8,778 bases of DNA from the NCBI GenBank assembly GCA_027340645.1, contig DAHWQN010000021.1:1-8778 (forward strand), written 5' to 3'. Numbering within the stretch: the stretch's first letter is position 1; every line of letters starts with the position of its first letter. The notes beneath the pieces were generated by a model that had not been told where the DNA came from, did no database searches, and saw only the letters and a list, made by a program, of their open reading frames with translations. This document shows, one piece after another, positions 1-6,937 of the stretch. This stretch comes from Microcaldota archaeon. Its GTDB lineage: Archaea; Micrarchaeota; Micrarchaeia; Micrarchaeales; CABMGC01. The position numbers and the translations under genes were made by a program.

Positions 1-3
1 ATA

Positions 4-22
4 CCGCCGACGTAGTCGGCGG
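4..22. repeat. Perfect 8-bp inverted repeat at left edge
   Basis: Bases 4-11 (CCGCCGAC) pair perfectly with 15-22 (GTCGGCGG) around a three-base GTA loop. In frame 1 a TAG stop codon lies at 13-15, so an upstream gene that is otherwise outside the window could end inside this hairpin. No T-tract follows directly, so a terminator role is only a guess. It could equally be the 3' part of a structured RNA that starts before the window. The pairing is seen directly; the role is unknown. Confidence 0.5.
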
Positions 23-47
23 ATGGATTGGGCGTGCTTGGGGGTTC

Positions 48-71
48 ATAAGGGGGCACAAGCCCCCTTAT
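48..71. terminator. Perfect 10-bp GC-rich hairpin, possible terminator
   Basis: Bases 48-57 (ATAAGGGGGC) pair perfectly with 62-71 (GCCCCCTTAT) around an ACAA tetraloop. The sequence after it (72-80, CTTATATTT) is T-rich but not a clean T-tract. The hairpin could end transcription of a gene lying left of the window before the surface protein at 141. The flanks are A/T and symmetric, so it could work in either direction. Archaeal termination usually depends on oligo-T rather than hairpins, so a palindromic operator is an alternative. Confidence 0.4.
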
Positions 72-140
72 CTTATATTTGTTGAATTATTGATAGTGTC
101 ATACCCCTGCAATACCTAGTATTAAATATTTTCTTATCCA

Positions 141-956
141 TTGCAATACGGTGTTTTACTGGATGTTCCTGGGACAGAAAGCTTACCCGTAAAGAAAAAT
201 CCGCTGCCTTACATTGCGGCAGTTGTTGTTATAGTAGTTATTGCTGCAGCATTGCTGATGTTCACCGGTACTCCAGCAAAAATCTCCAGTAGTACTACAA
301 CAGTTAATGCAAGCACAACAACTGTTCAGTCAAACAGCAGTTCTACGCCACAGCAATATTGGCCTGAAACTGCAGTAACCCCTCTTGGGAATTATTCTAT
401 TAATAAGACACAAGCTGCCGTAATACTTAATGTATCGAGCAATAGCATAAAAGCCACAAATTACACTCTATTGACTGTACAGAATGGTTCGCTCCAGAAA
501 GAGGTAATTGCAAGCGGTGACAAATTCCTGATAAACAATGTATCGATAATGTGGGAATATGAATACGGTACGGCGGCAGCAAATGCATCGTATCAAAAGC
601 ATATAGCGGGGGTTGCCTATCAGACCCTCATGTCTTACTATATATATACAAATTATGTAAGATTAGAGCCATCTTACCTGTCAAAAATCACAAACGGCAC
701 TGCCCTTTACAACTTAGTGAATGGCACATACAACGGAATGCATTACTCCTTATTCACTGGAAATGCTACAATAGGCAACAGTTCCGGCACTCCAGAAGTA
801 TACTATTATGAGGATTTCATAGGCTTTGATGGCCCTATAATGTACCACATGCTTATAAGTGCAACCGCAGCTAAAGGCAGTCTTAATCCAATAAGAATAA
901 ATTCAACAAAAATCATAAATGAAATAGCACCTGCTGGCGGTCCTACTACAATATGA
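141..956 (+). CDS. Single-pass, sequon-rich surface protein of unknown function (271 aa)
   Basis: I do not recognise the family. The protein has a short N-terminus with a KK pair (residues 18-19), one hydrophobic segment at about 24-41, and then about 230 residues outside the cell. This suggests an N-in/C-out signal anchor. The outer part opens with a Ser/Thr-rich stalk (49-70) followed by a more ordered, aromatic-rich region (about 72-260). It carries 14 N-X-S/T sequons, the first at N56 and the last at N254, and no cysteine, so it is probably heavily N-glycosylated and needs no disulfides. The start is a TTG: the frame is closed by TAA at 123-125, and the next in-frame ATG (M40) lies inside the membrane segment, so 141 is the only common start codon that keeps the anchor intact. 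The gene stands alone; the following gene begins about 100 nt later. Secretion and surface location are inferred; the function is unknown. Confidence 0.8.
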   Translation: MQYGVLLDVPGTESLPVKKNPLPYIAAVVVIVVIAAALLMFTGTPAKISSSTTTVNASTTTVQSNSSSTPQQYWPETAVTPLGNYSINKTQAAVILNVSSNSIKATNYTLLTVQNGSLQKEVIASGDKFLINNVSIMWEYEYGTAAANASYQKHIAGVAYQTLMSYYIYTNYVRLEPSYLSKITNGTALYNLVNGTYNGMHYSLFTGNATIGNSSGTPEVYYYEDFIGFDGPIMYHMLISATAAKGSLNPIRINSTKIINEIAPAGGPTTI

Positions 957-1018
957 AGCATGGACAGTGACAAGAATATCCCGCTAATTCTTTAGTGAGT
1001 GCTATGGCTCCAGAAAGC

Positions 1019-1026
1019 TATAATAA
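1019..1026 (+). promoter_or_regulatory. TATA-like element upstream of the AMMECR1-dinB pair
   Basis: TATAATAA at 1019-1026 is centred about 33 nt upstream of the ATG at 1056. That fits transcription starting at or just before the start codon. No Shine-Dalgarno sequence is visible before this ATG, which agrees with a leaderless or very short leader. The element is a weak match in an A/T-rich stretch. Confidence 0.35.
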
Positions 1027-1055
1027 ACGTGCAATACATATACAAGTGTGCTCGC

Positions 1056-1664
1056 ATGGCATACTCTTTACACGACGGGGAACGCATTATAAAGACGGCA
1101 CGTGCAGCACTTGAGCTGCATCTGAGTTCTACAAACTTCAACGCCAAACTCCTGGAGCGTTATATAAGTGATCTATATGATAATGCAGCACTATTCGTAA
1201 CGCTTGAACATTATCCGACCGGTACGCCAAGAGGCAGCGCAGGTTATACAAAGCCAGAGCATCCGTTGCACAGCGCAGTTGTTGCTGCCGTTGTTGCAGC
1301 TACGCAAGATACCAGATATGTCCCCGTATCGCACATGGAGTTCGAACATCTTATAATTGAGGTGAGCATACTTTCAAAGCTGGGGCGCATCACGGCAAAA
1401 ACAAGTACTACAATACCAAAAAGCATACTTCCCGGAGTTGACGGCCTTTATATCGAATATGGATATCACTCCGCAACATTTCTGCCTGAGCTCCAGATAA
1501 GAAACGGTTGGAGCAGTGAGGAAACCCTTGATGAGCTTTGTGTTGCTGCAGGTCTGCAACCACATATATGGAAGTCAGGCAGTGCGAAACTGTATAAGTT
1601 CACCACACAGAGATTCAGGGAGATAACTCCTAGGGGACATGTAGAAGAGATAATCACTGAATGA
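1056..1664 (+). CDS. AMMECR1-domain protein with divergent signature motif
   Basis: This 202-residue protein matches the AMMECR1 family (archaeal PH0010 type, TIGR00296 type) along its whole length. Visible landmarks are P69-L71 followed by an alanine/valine-rich helix, DTRYVPV (85-91), the IEVSIL strand (101-106), GVDGLYIE (127-134), FLPEL then NGW (142-152), AAGLQPHIW (164-172) and a C-terminal LYKF...F segment. The molecular function of the family is not established; a substrate-binding or catalytic cleft around the conserved LRGCIG motif has been proposed. Here that hexapeptide reads PRGSAG (58-63), so the invariant cysteine is a serine. The frame stays open upstream to a GTG at 999, but the ATG at 1056 gives the usual family length and fits the TATA-like site. 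Its stop is one base before the dinB start, so the two are almost surely co-transcribed. No MEMO or radical-SAM partner lies in this window. Confidence 0.85.
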   Translation: MAYSLHDGERIIKTARAALELHLSSTNFNAKLLERYISDLYDNAALFVTLEHYPTGTPRGSAGYTKPEHPLHSAVVAAVVAATQDTRYVPVSHMEFEHLIIEVSILSKLGRITAKTSTTIPKSILPGVDGLYIEYGYHSATFLPELQIRNGWSSEETLDELCVAAGLQPHIWKSGSAKLYKFTTQRFREITPRGHVEEIITE

Positions 1665-1665
1665 C

Positions 1666-2736
1666 ATGCGCACAATATTTTTGATAGACATGGACTATTT
1701 CTTCGTCGCATGCGAAGAACTAAAGAATCCCTCACTTAGAGAAAAGCCGACAGCAGTGACAACAGTATCTAACAGGGAAGGCAGCAAGGGCGTAATAATG
1801 ACCTGCAACTATGTGGCACGCAAGTCAGGCGTGCACAGCGGCATGTCGGCCAATAAGGCGCTCGGAATGTGCAGTGATATCATACTATTAAATGAGGATT
1901 TTAAGTTTTATGAACAGAAATCAGCTGAGGTAGCATCTATAGTTAAGAGATTCTCAAACATAACGGAGCAAGTAAGCATAGATGAGTTGTTTGTTGATGC
2001 ATCGGACAAAGCAGCTACCTATGACACTGCGTTGGAGTATGCAAAAACAATCAAAGAGGAGATAAACAAGTCGGCAGGTCTGCCCTGCTCAATAGGTATA
2101 GGCCCTAACAAACTAATGGCGAAAATGGCATGTGATGCAGCGAAGCCAAACGGCATAAAGCTGGTAAGGCAGGAAGAGGCAAAGGCCTTCCTTTCAGATC
2201 TTCCTGTAAGCAAACTGTATGGCATAGGCGCAAAGACAGCGGGCAAGCTTACTGGCATGAATATAAAGAAGGTTGGAGACATTGCATCATCCAATAAAAT
2301 GGTCTTGATGGATAAGTTCGGCACGTTCGGACTGGAGATGCATAATTATGCAAACGGCATTGATGATAGTGAAGTTGTATCAGAATACGAGGCTAAATCA
2401 ATTGGAATGGAGCGCACACTTTATAAAGATACAGACAGTAGCGACGACATACTTCCTGTGCTGCGCTCCCTCTCCCACAAAGTGTACGAAGAGGCAAAGA
2501 ACCGCGGCTATTCCTTCAAGGTAGTCACCATTAAGATGCGTTATCCCGACTTCAGCGAACGCATGAAGAGCAAAACCCTCAAGATGTCAAGTAACGAATC
2601 TGACATAGAAAAGGCAGCTGAAGAGCTGTTTACACGATATCACGTCAGCGGCACCAAGCTCCGCAAGATCGGGGTAAGGATATCAGGGCTGGAGAAGAGC
2701 AGGAGCCAGAGGAACATATCTGAGTTCTTCATCTGA
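1666..2736 (+). CDS. dinB: Y-family DNA polymerase IV (translesion polymerase)
   Basis: This is a full-length (356 aa) DinB/Dpo4/Dbh-type polymerase, which copies past damaged template bases with low fidelity. The palm carries LIDMDYFF with metal ligand D8 and steric-gate F13 (the position that excludes ribonucleotides), and the second catalytic motif SIDE with D106 and E107. GIGPNKLMAKMACDAAKPNG (144-163) is the typical Y-family segment. The thumb has a helix-hairpin-helix region (LYGIGAKTAGKL, 184-195), and the little-finger domain spans about 243-345. The last nine residues, QRNISEFFI, form a canonical PIP box (Q348, I351, F354, F355) for binding the PCNA clamp. The ATG at 1666 is one base after the AMMECR1 stop, which implies translational coupling. 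All catalytic residues are present, so the enzyme should be active. No LexA-like or other damage operator is visible. Confidence 0.97.
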   Translation: MRTIFLIDMDYFFVACEELKNPSLREKPTAVTTVSNREGSKGVIMTCNYVARKSGVHSGMSANKALGMCSDIILLNEDFKFYEQKSAEVASIVKRFSNITEQVSIDELFVDASDKAATYDTALEYAKTIKEEINKSAGLPCSIGIGPNKLMAKMACDAAKPNGIKLVRQEEAKAFLSDLPVSKLYGIGAKTAGKLTGMNIKKVGDIASSNKMVLMDKFGTFGLEMHNYANGIDDSEVVSEYEAKSIGMERTLYKDTDSSDDILPVLRSLSHKVYEEAKNRGYSFKVVTIKMRYPDFSERMKSKTLKMSSNESDIEKAAEELFTRYHVSGTKLRKIGVRISGLEKSRSQRNISEFFI

Positions 2737-2909
2737 ATCACAAAAAGGCTGAAAAACGCACGAAATATATTATTTGATATTTTCTAGAATACTGCAAGTC
2801 TATTAAACTTATGCAAATTTAAGAAACATATATAAAGCTTTCGGAAACCCTTTTATATGAGTTCAGTCACTAATATTACCGGGTTTTATGGATATTTATT
2901 CCGTACGAC
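2737..2909 (+). promoter_or_regulatory. Intergenic promoter region with two tandem TATA boxes
   Basis: The gap after dinB begins with a weak T-rich stretch at 2772-2784 that could end the AMMECR1-dinB transcript. Two strong TATA-like boxes follow: CATATATAAAG at 2827-2837 and TTTATATG at 2852-2859. Using the usual archaeal spacing of about 27 nt from box centre, they predict starts near 2859 and 2883. The second prediction lies just before an ATG at 2888 that opens a 10-codon reading frame ending in TGA at 2918-2920. A strong Shine-Dalgarno match, GGAGGT, lies at 2912-2917 at the end of that mini-frame. Confidence 0.5.
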
Positions 2910-5345
2910 TTGGAGGTTGATTATATCAAATACTCGTATATAATGTTCGCATTCGCATTGTGTTTTGGTGTTGGTCTTATTGCCAACGTTGTTCCGGGTA
3001 CGCTTAATGCCGCATCAACTTCACAGCAGATAGTTGTTTTGAACGGCACAGCATACTGGGGCTATGTAGCAGTGGGCACATACTGCCAGTGCGAAACAGG
3101 TGCTCTAAACACGGCATTTGCTTCATCATATTCTATACCTGTACCATACTCCTACACACAAAGCCTTATATCAAACAATGATCCTAATGCCCAGAACGTT
3201 AAGAATTGGTATTACACGCAGCTTGATGCGTATGCAAAGAGCCTGGGATCACAAGTATACTTTGGGACGGATCCAGAGTATGGTACGGCATACACTAACA
3301 GCTGGGGATATGACTGGAAAGTCCAGTGTTTAGGTCCTGGTGCACAGAATGGGAACGGCGGCACATTTGACGATGGCAATGCATGCTTCTGGGCGATGTT
3401 ATGGGTAAACAGGGCAGCGGCATATCCGGCTGCGCTTAATATACCGACTCCAACTGCATCATCAAGCAGCATAATCTATGGGAGCACAGTCCAGCTGTCT
3501 GATAGCGGTGCTTCTGGCGGAACTGGCGGTTATTCATACGAGTGGTTCTATCTGTCACCTGGCCAATCCACCTGGACAGGAACAAGCGCATACGGCACTT
3601 CATGGACAGCTCCTCCGTCATCTACGGGCACGTACGGATTTAAGCTTGTAGTAAAGGACAGCAACGGCGATACTGCAACATCCGCGCCAGTATATGTGCA
3701 GGTAAATCAGCAGCCAGTCTCAAACCTTGCCGTTTCTCTTACTGCCACACCTTCAACATTAACGCTTGGAAATCCATTGACATTGACTGCCACAATATCC
3801 GGCAGCACTGCTACGCCATTCCAGGTAGAACTCTATCAGGGCACATCATCAACATGCAGCCAGGACACAATCAATAAAGCCAGCGGAACTACAAATACCC
3901 AGTCATTGGCAATTCCACTCACTTCGGCGTCTGCTGCTTATCCAACTTCAAGCACATATTACTGCGTAAGAGTGCATGACAACAACGGCAACGTTGCGTA
4001 CTCCTCCACTGTATACGTTTCTGTAAGCAAACCGGTTCCGGGCGCGCCGCTGTCTGTAAGCATACTGCCTACATCAGCCTTGATAAATCCTGGTCAGTCT
4101 GTAACACTATCTGCAACAGCGTCTGGCGGCGTAAGTCCATATACCTACAGCTGGGTCTCAGGAACATCTTCATCATGCAGTTCAGATAACACAGCTGCAG
4201 GCACCTCTAACCCATTGACAGTATCGCCAACGTCGAACACATTCTACTGCGTGAAAGTTCAAGACAGCGCATCCAATACTGTGCTATCTTCCACATCAAG
4301 CATAACTATCACGGCAGTGCCTGTAACCCCGCCGATACCACCAGCACCTCAGCCATCATGTATAAACTGCGGAAACAGCGGTTCGGCTGGGCCAAAAATG
4401 CAGCCTATACTCGCGTCTGTGCAGAAAAACGCTACATGCAGCATTGCAATAAATATGACACCTTCAGTTACAACTCAATTTACAGTAAACAATGTGATGT
4501 TCACCGCATATGATAAGTACACGTTCAGCAACTATGCTGACTACTTCATTAACGGATCTGTGAGAGCGCTTTATCCCGGTAATGTTTATTACTTGATGAA
4601 CGGTACGAAGAAGGCTTATACTGCAGAGATAAACTTAAGTTCAATCCAGCCAGTTAACTACACCTCCCCGGTGAGAGTAAGCAGCCTTTCAATATGTTAT
4701 GTAAACAAGACAACAACACAACCTAACAGGCCTCCGCCAGTTTTTGTGCCGGTTAATCTGAACTTAAGCATAAATTCCAGCAATTATATGATAAAAGCAA
4801 GCAGCTCTGCGATAAATGACACAGTGGACATATTTATAGGTGGCAAGGTTGTATCTTCCGGCAAGGGCGCAGCATCGTACAATGCAATGTGGTACCCAGC
4901 AGGCAGATATGTAGTTACAGGCAAGGATATAGATTCAGGAACTTTCATAAACAGCACATTGGTGAAACCATTATTCGCCCCACAGCTCACGTTCACAAAG
5001 ATATGTGCGAACAACACTGAAGAGGTTTACACATGCACAACAGATATGAAGATAATTTCGCACAACAATGCGCTTCTAGGAACGCTGTACATAAACGGCA
5101 AACCAGTGAATGCCACTAACAACACGCTTAACTATACGATAAGCGCCAGGGGCATTTACAACATAACCTTTAAGACGTCCGGAAGCGACATATACTCTGC
5201 AAATAGCATATCGTACACATTCCAGGACGGTTCCACATATGATTATCTCCCTTCTGTTCTTGCAATCGTTCTCTCTACTTGCGCCATAGCCCTCCTTGTA
5301 TTGGCTAGGCGTGTTAGGAAGGACGAGGAGCTAAGGACAGCTTAA
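2910..5345 (+). CDS. Large multi-domain surface protein with Ig/PKD-like modules and C-terminal anchor (811 aa)
   Basis: An N-terminal hydrophobic signal (about 11-28) with an Ala-x-Ala-like site near LNA-AS (33-36) directs export. Residues 37-170 form an unrecognised aromatic-rich domain with C59, C61, C140 and C159. Three beta-rich modules follow at about 178-266, 270-374 and 378-470. They resemble PKD/Ig-like or SprB-type repeats: GGTGGYSYEW and GGVSPYTYSW are typical strand motifs. The second and third each carry a cysteine pair (C316/C352, C423/C447) in matching positions. A Pro-rich linker with CINC (484-487) leads to a C-terminal half (about 496-772) bearing 16 of the protein's 17 N-X-S/T sequons. 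The chain ends in a membrane helix (about 780-799) followed by ARRVRK, so the C-terminus is cytoplasmic. The TTG start at 2910 keeps a charged n-region; an ATG at 2943 would remove it. An adhesin or S-layer-associated role is inferred from architecture only. Confidence 0.88.
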   Translation: MEVDYIKYSYIMFAFALCFGVGLIANVVPGTLNAASTSQQIVVLNGTAYWGYVAVGTYCQCETGALNTAFASSYSIPVPYSYTQSLISNNDPNAQNVKNWYYTQLDAYAKSLGSQVYFGTDPEYGTAYTNSWGYDWKVQCLGPGAQNGNGGTFDDGNACFWAMLWVNRAAAYPAALNIPTPTASSSSIIYGSTVQLSDSGASGGTGGYSYEWFYLSPGQSTWTGTSAYGTSWTAPPSSTGTYGFKLVVKDSNGDTATSAPVYVQVNQQPVSNLAVSLTATPSTLTLGNPLTLTATISGSTATPFQVELYQGTSSTCSQDTINKASGTTNTQSLAIPLTSASAAYPTSSTYYCVRVHDNNGNVAYSSTVYVSVSKPVPGAPLSVSILPTSALINPGQSVTLSATASGGVSPYTYSWVSGTSSSCSSDNTAAGTSNPLTVSPTSNTFYCVKVQDSASNTVLSSTSSITITAVPVTPPIPPAPQPSCINCGNSGSAGPKMQPILASVQKNATCSIAINMTPSVTTQFTVNNVMFTAYDKYTFSNYADYFINGSVRALYPGNVYYLMNGTKKAYTAEINLSSIQPVNYTSPVRVSSLSICYVNKTTTQPNRPPPVFVPVNLNLSINSSNYMIKASSSAINDTVDIFIGGKVVSSGKGAASYNAMWYPAGRYVVTGKDIDSGTFINSTLVKPLFAPQLTFTKICANNTEEVYTCTTDMKIISHNNALLGTLYINGKPVNATNNTLNYTISARGIYNITFKTSGSDIYSANSISYTFQDGSTYDYLPSVLAIVLSTCAIALLVLARRVRKDEELRTA
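2912..2917 (+). promoter_or_regulatory. Strong Shine-Dalgarno match at an odd position
   Basis: GGAGGT, continued as GGAGGTTGAT, nearly matches the archaeal anti-Shine-Dalgarno complement GGAGGTGAT. It overlaps the proposed TTG start (2910-2912) instead of preceding it, and it is 25 nt from the next in-frame ATG at 2943. At the usual spacing of about 7 nt the in-frame codon is ATC (2925), which is not a normal start. Either the match is chance, or the true start of the 811-residue protein is unusual. Confidence 0.4.
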
Positions 5346-5354
5346 CATTAAATC

Positions 5355-5966
5355 ATGATAAAAAGTGTTTTTATGGACAAACGAGAGGAATACGCTATTG
5401 CGGGAATAATACTGGTTGCTTTGGTCGTCGCGGCTGTGTCGATATACCTTAGCAGTACATATATGGGCCTTGCGGCCGCGATAATAGCCATTGTGGCTGT
5501 TCTCTACGCTATATTTGTTATACACTCTGACATATCCGAGATAGACCTGCAGAAGAGCTATGAGAAGGGATATTCAGACCATGCAGAAGGCAGGAATATG
5601 TCTAGGCGATCTGCTGATAAAAGTGCTCACAATGAAGATTCTTCATATGGAAGTGAGTACAATGCGGATGACAAGAACAGCGATTCAGACGAATATGGTG
5701 CAGAAAGCGGCAAAGACAGGAAACGCGGACAGATCGAAGAGCCTGAAGAGTCGTCAGGAGATGAGCAGACAGACGAGAGTGAGCCTGAGGAAAGCGAGGA
5801 GCCAAATGATGAAGAAGAGCAGAAGCCGAAAAGGAAGCCTTCACCATCTCCATCTTCAAGGAGCAAGGGAAGGCATACCAGATCAGCAGATGAAAGAATT
5901 GAGACGGAATCAAGTCCTATATACTCTTCAGTAGATACGGGAACTGGTTCTGCGCAGCAGTATTGA
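5355..5966 (+). CDS. Two-TM membrane protein with long acidic, Ser-rich cytoplasmic tail (203 aa)
   Basis: No family is recognisable. After a short N-terminus with K8, R10 and E11-E12, two hydrophobic helices at about 14-33 and 36-57 form a hairpin with a four-residue turn. The charges place both ends inside the cell. Residues 58-203 are low-complexity and probably disordered: Asp/Glu/Ser-rich from about 90 to 156, with dense acidic runs at 128-155, then a basic Lys/Arg/Pro/Ser patch (157-176), then a mixed end. Nine bases separate it from the stop of the large surface protein, so they probably share a transcript and may act together, for example with this protein as a cytoplasmic partner for the anchored surface protein. 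A second ATG at 5373 (M7) is an equally good start, and no ribosome site favours either. Partnership is inference. Confidence 0.75.
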   Translation: MIKSVFMDKREEYAIAGIILVALVVAAVSIYLSSTYMGLAAAIIAIVAVLYAIFVIHSDISEIDLQKSYEKGYSDHAEGRNMSRRSADKSAHNEDSSYGSEYNADDKNSDSDEYGAESGKDRKRGQIEEPEESSGDEQTDESEPEESEEPNDEEEQKPKRKPSPSPSSRSKGRHTRSADERIETESSPIYSSVDTGTGSAQQY

Positions 5967-5967
5967 T

Positions 5968-6894
5968 TCAATTACTGCTGCTGTGTCTTGCAAGGAATTC
6001 GCGCACATGCAGTGCGCACTTTACTCCGGATGCACTTGCAGTCGCAGCTTGCCTGTAAAAGCTATCAGCCATGTCTCCTGCGATGAATACTCCGTCAATA
6101 TCTGTCTTTACCTCATCATGTGTCACAACATATCCTTTCTCATCAAGTTTTAGTTTGCCCTGCAGCATCTGCGTGTTTGGAGAATATCCTATAGCTACAA
6201 ACACTCCATCTATTGACATTTCAGTTATACTCTCCGTTAAAATGTTCTTTAGCCTCACTCCAGTAACCTTAACATCACCCACAATTTCTTCTACTGTAGT
6301 GTTCAGCATGAACTTTATTTTAGGGTTTGACCTTGCATTATCCTGCATTATCTTGCTTGCGCGAAGCTGATCCCTCCTATGTACTACTGTAACCGATTCG
6401 GCAAATCTCGTAAGGAATGTTGCATCCTCCATGGCCGTGTCACCTCCACCAACTACTATTACCTTTTTGTTCTTGAAAAATGGCCCGTCGCATGTGCCGC
6501 AGCTGGATACTCCCTTGCCGATGAATTTTTTTTCTGATTCAATGCCGAGCCATTTAGCATTCGCTCCGGTCGCTATTATTACTGTATCCGCCTCATAGGT
6601 ATTGTCACCAGCAGTGATCTTCAATGGTCTTCCAGAAAAGTCAACATCTGTCAGGTCCTCATTTATGAATCTTGCACCGAACTTCGCAGCCTGCTCTCTA
6701 AGTTTTTGTATCAGTACTGGGCCGTCGATTCCTTCGGGAAACCCGGGATAGTTTTCAACTATACTTGTAAGCTCGAGCTGGCCTCCGCCCTTTGTGCCAG
6801 CAATTACCAAAGGTTTGAAAGCTTCCCGTGCCGTATATATCGCTGCGGATAGTCCTGCTGGACCAGATCCTATTATTATGACTTTTTCTGCCAT
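5968..6894 (-). CDS. trxB: Thioredoxin-disulfide reductase
   Basis: A full-length (308 aa) low-molecular-weight thioredoxin reductase: a cytoplasmic FAD enzyme that passes electrons from NADPH to thioredoxin. The FAD site IIGSGPAG lies at 7-14 and the second FAD segment GVFIAGDM at 268-275. The redox-active CGTC (C132, C135) is in the normal SSCGTCDG context. The NADPH domain has GGGDTAMED (149-157), and HRRDQLR (172-178) contains the basic residues that bind the NADP phosphate, so NADPH preference is likely. The frame extends upstream to 6957, but the ATG at 6894 gives MAEKVIIIGSG, the standard family N-terminus, while the upstream extension is Tyr/Asn-rich and unlike the family. The gene converges with the two-TM protein, with one base between the stop codons, and is divergent from the beta-CASP gene. 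No thioredoxin gene is in the window. All motifs are intact. Confidence 0.97.
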   Translation of the reverse strand: MAEKVIIIGSGPAGLSAAIYTAREAFKPLVIAGTKGGGQLELTSIVENYPGFPEGIDGPVLIQKLREQAAKFGARFINEDLTDVDFSGRPLKITAGDNTYEADTVIIATGANAKWLGIESEKKFIGKGVSSCGTCDGPFFKNKKVIVVGGGDTAMEDATFLTRFAESVTVVHRRDQLRASKIMQDNARSNPKIKFMLNTTVEEIVGDVKVTGVRLKNILTESITEMSIDGVFVAIGYSPNTQMLQGKLKLDEKGYVVTHDEVKTDIDGVFIAGDMADSFYRQAATASASGVKCALHVREFLARHSSSN

Positions 6895-6937
6895 AGTTAC
6901 CACAATTAGATTAGAGTAGTAATAGTTTACGCAAAGA

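Noticed and set aside
3..119. Open frame 3 from the left edge to TAG at 117-119 as the end of an upstream protein
   Set aside because: It would run straight through the perfect 10-bp hairpin, and the 38-residue peptide matches nothing I recognise. Without the left flank it cannot be supported.
1004..1138. Short frame from ATG 1004 upstream of and overlapping the AMMECR1 gene
   Set aside because: It stops after about 40 codons, overlaps the well-supported AMMECR1 frame and has no recognisable motif.
3212..3621. Two minus-strand frames opposite the first part of the large surface protein
   Set aside because: The plus frame is continuous for 811 codons with a signal peptide, repeated modules and an anchor; the minus frames have no domain or promoter.
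5560..5971. Overlapping open frames on both strands: 5560-5934 (+), 5602-5913 (-) and 5627-5971 (-)
   Set aside because: They mirror the low-complexity acidic/serine tail of the 203-residue protein, whose repeated GA-rich codons keep other frames open. None has a recognisable domain or a promoter.
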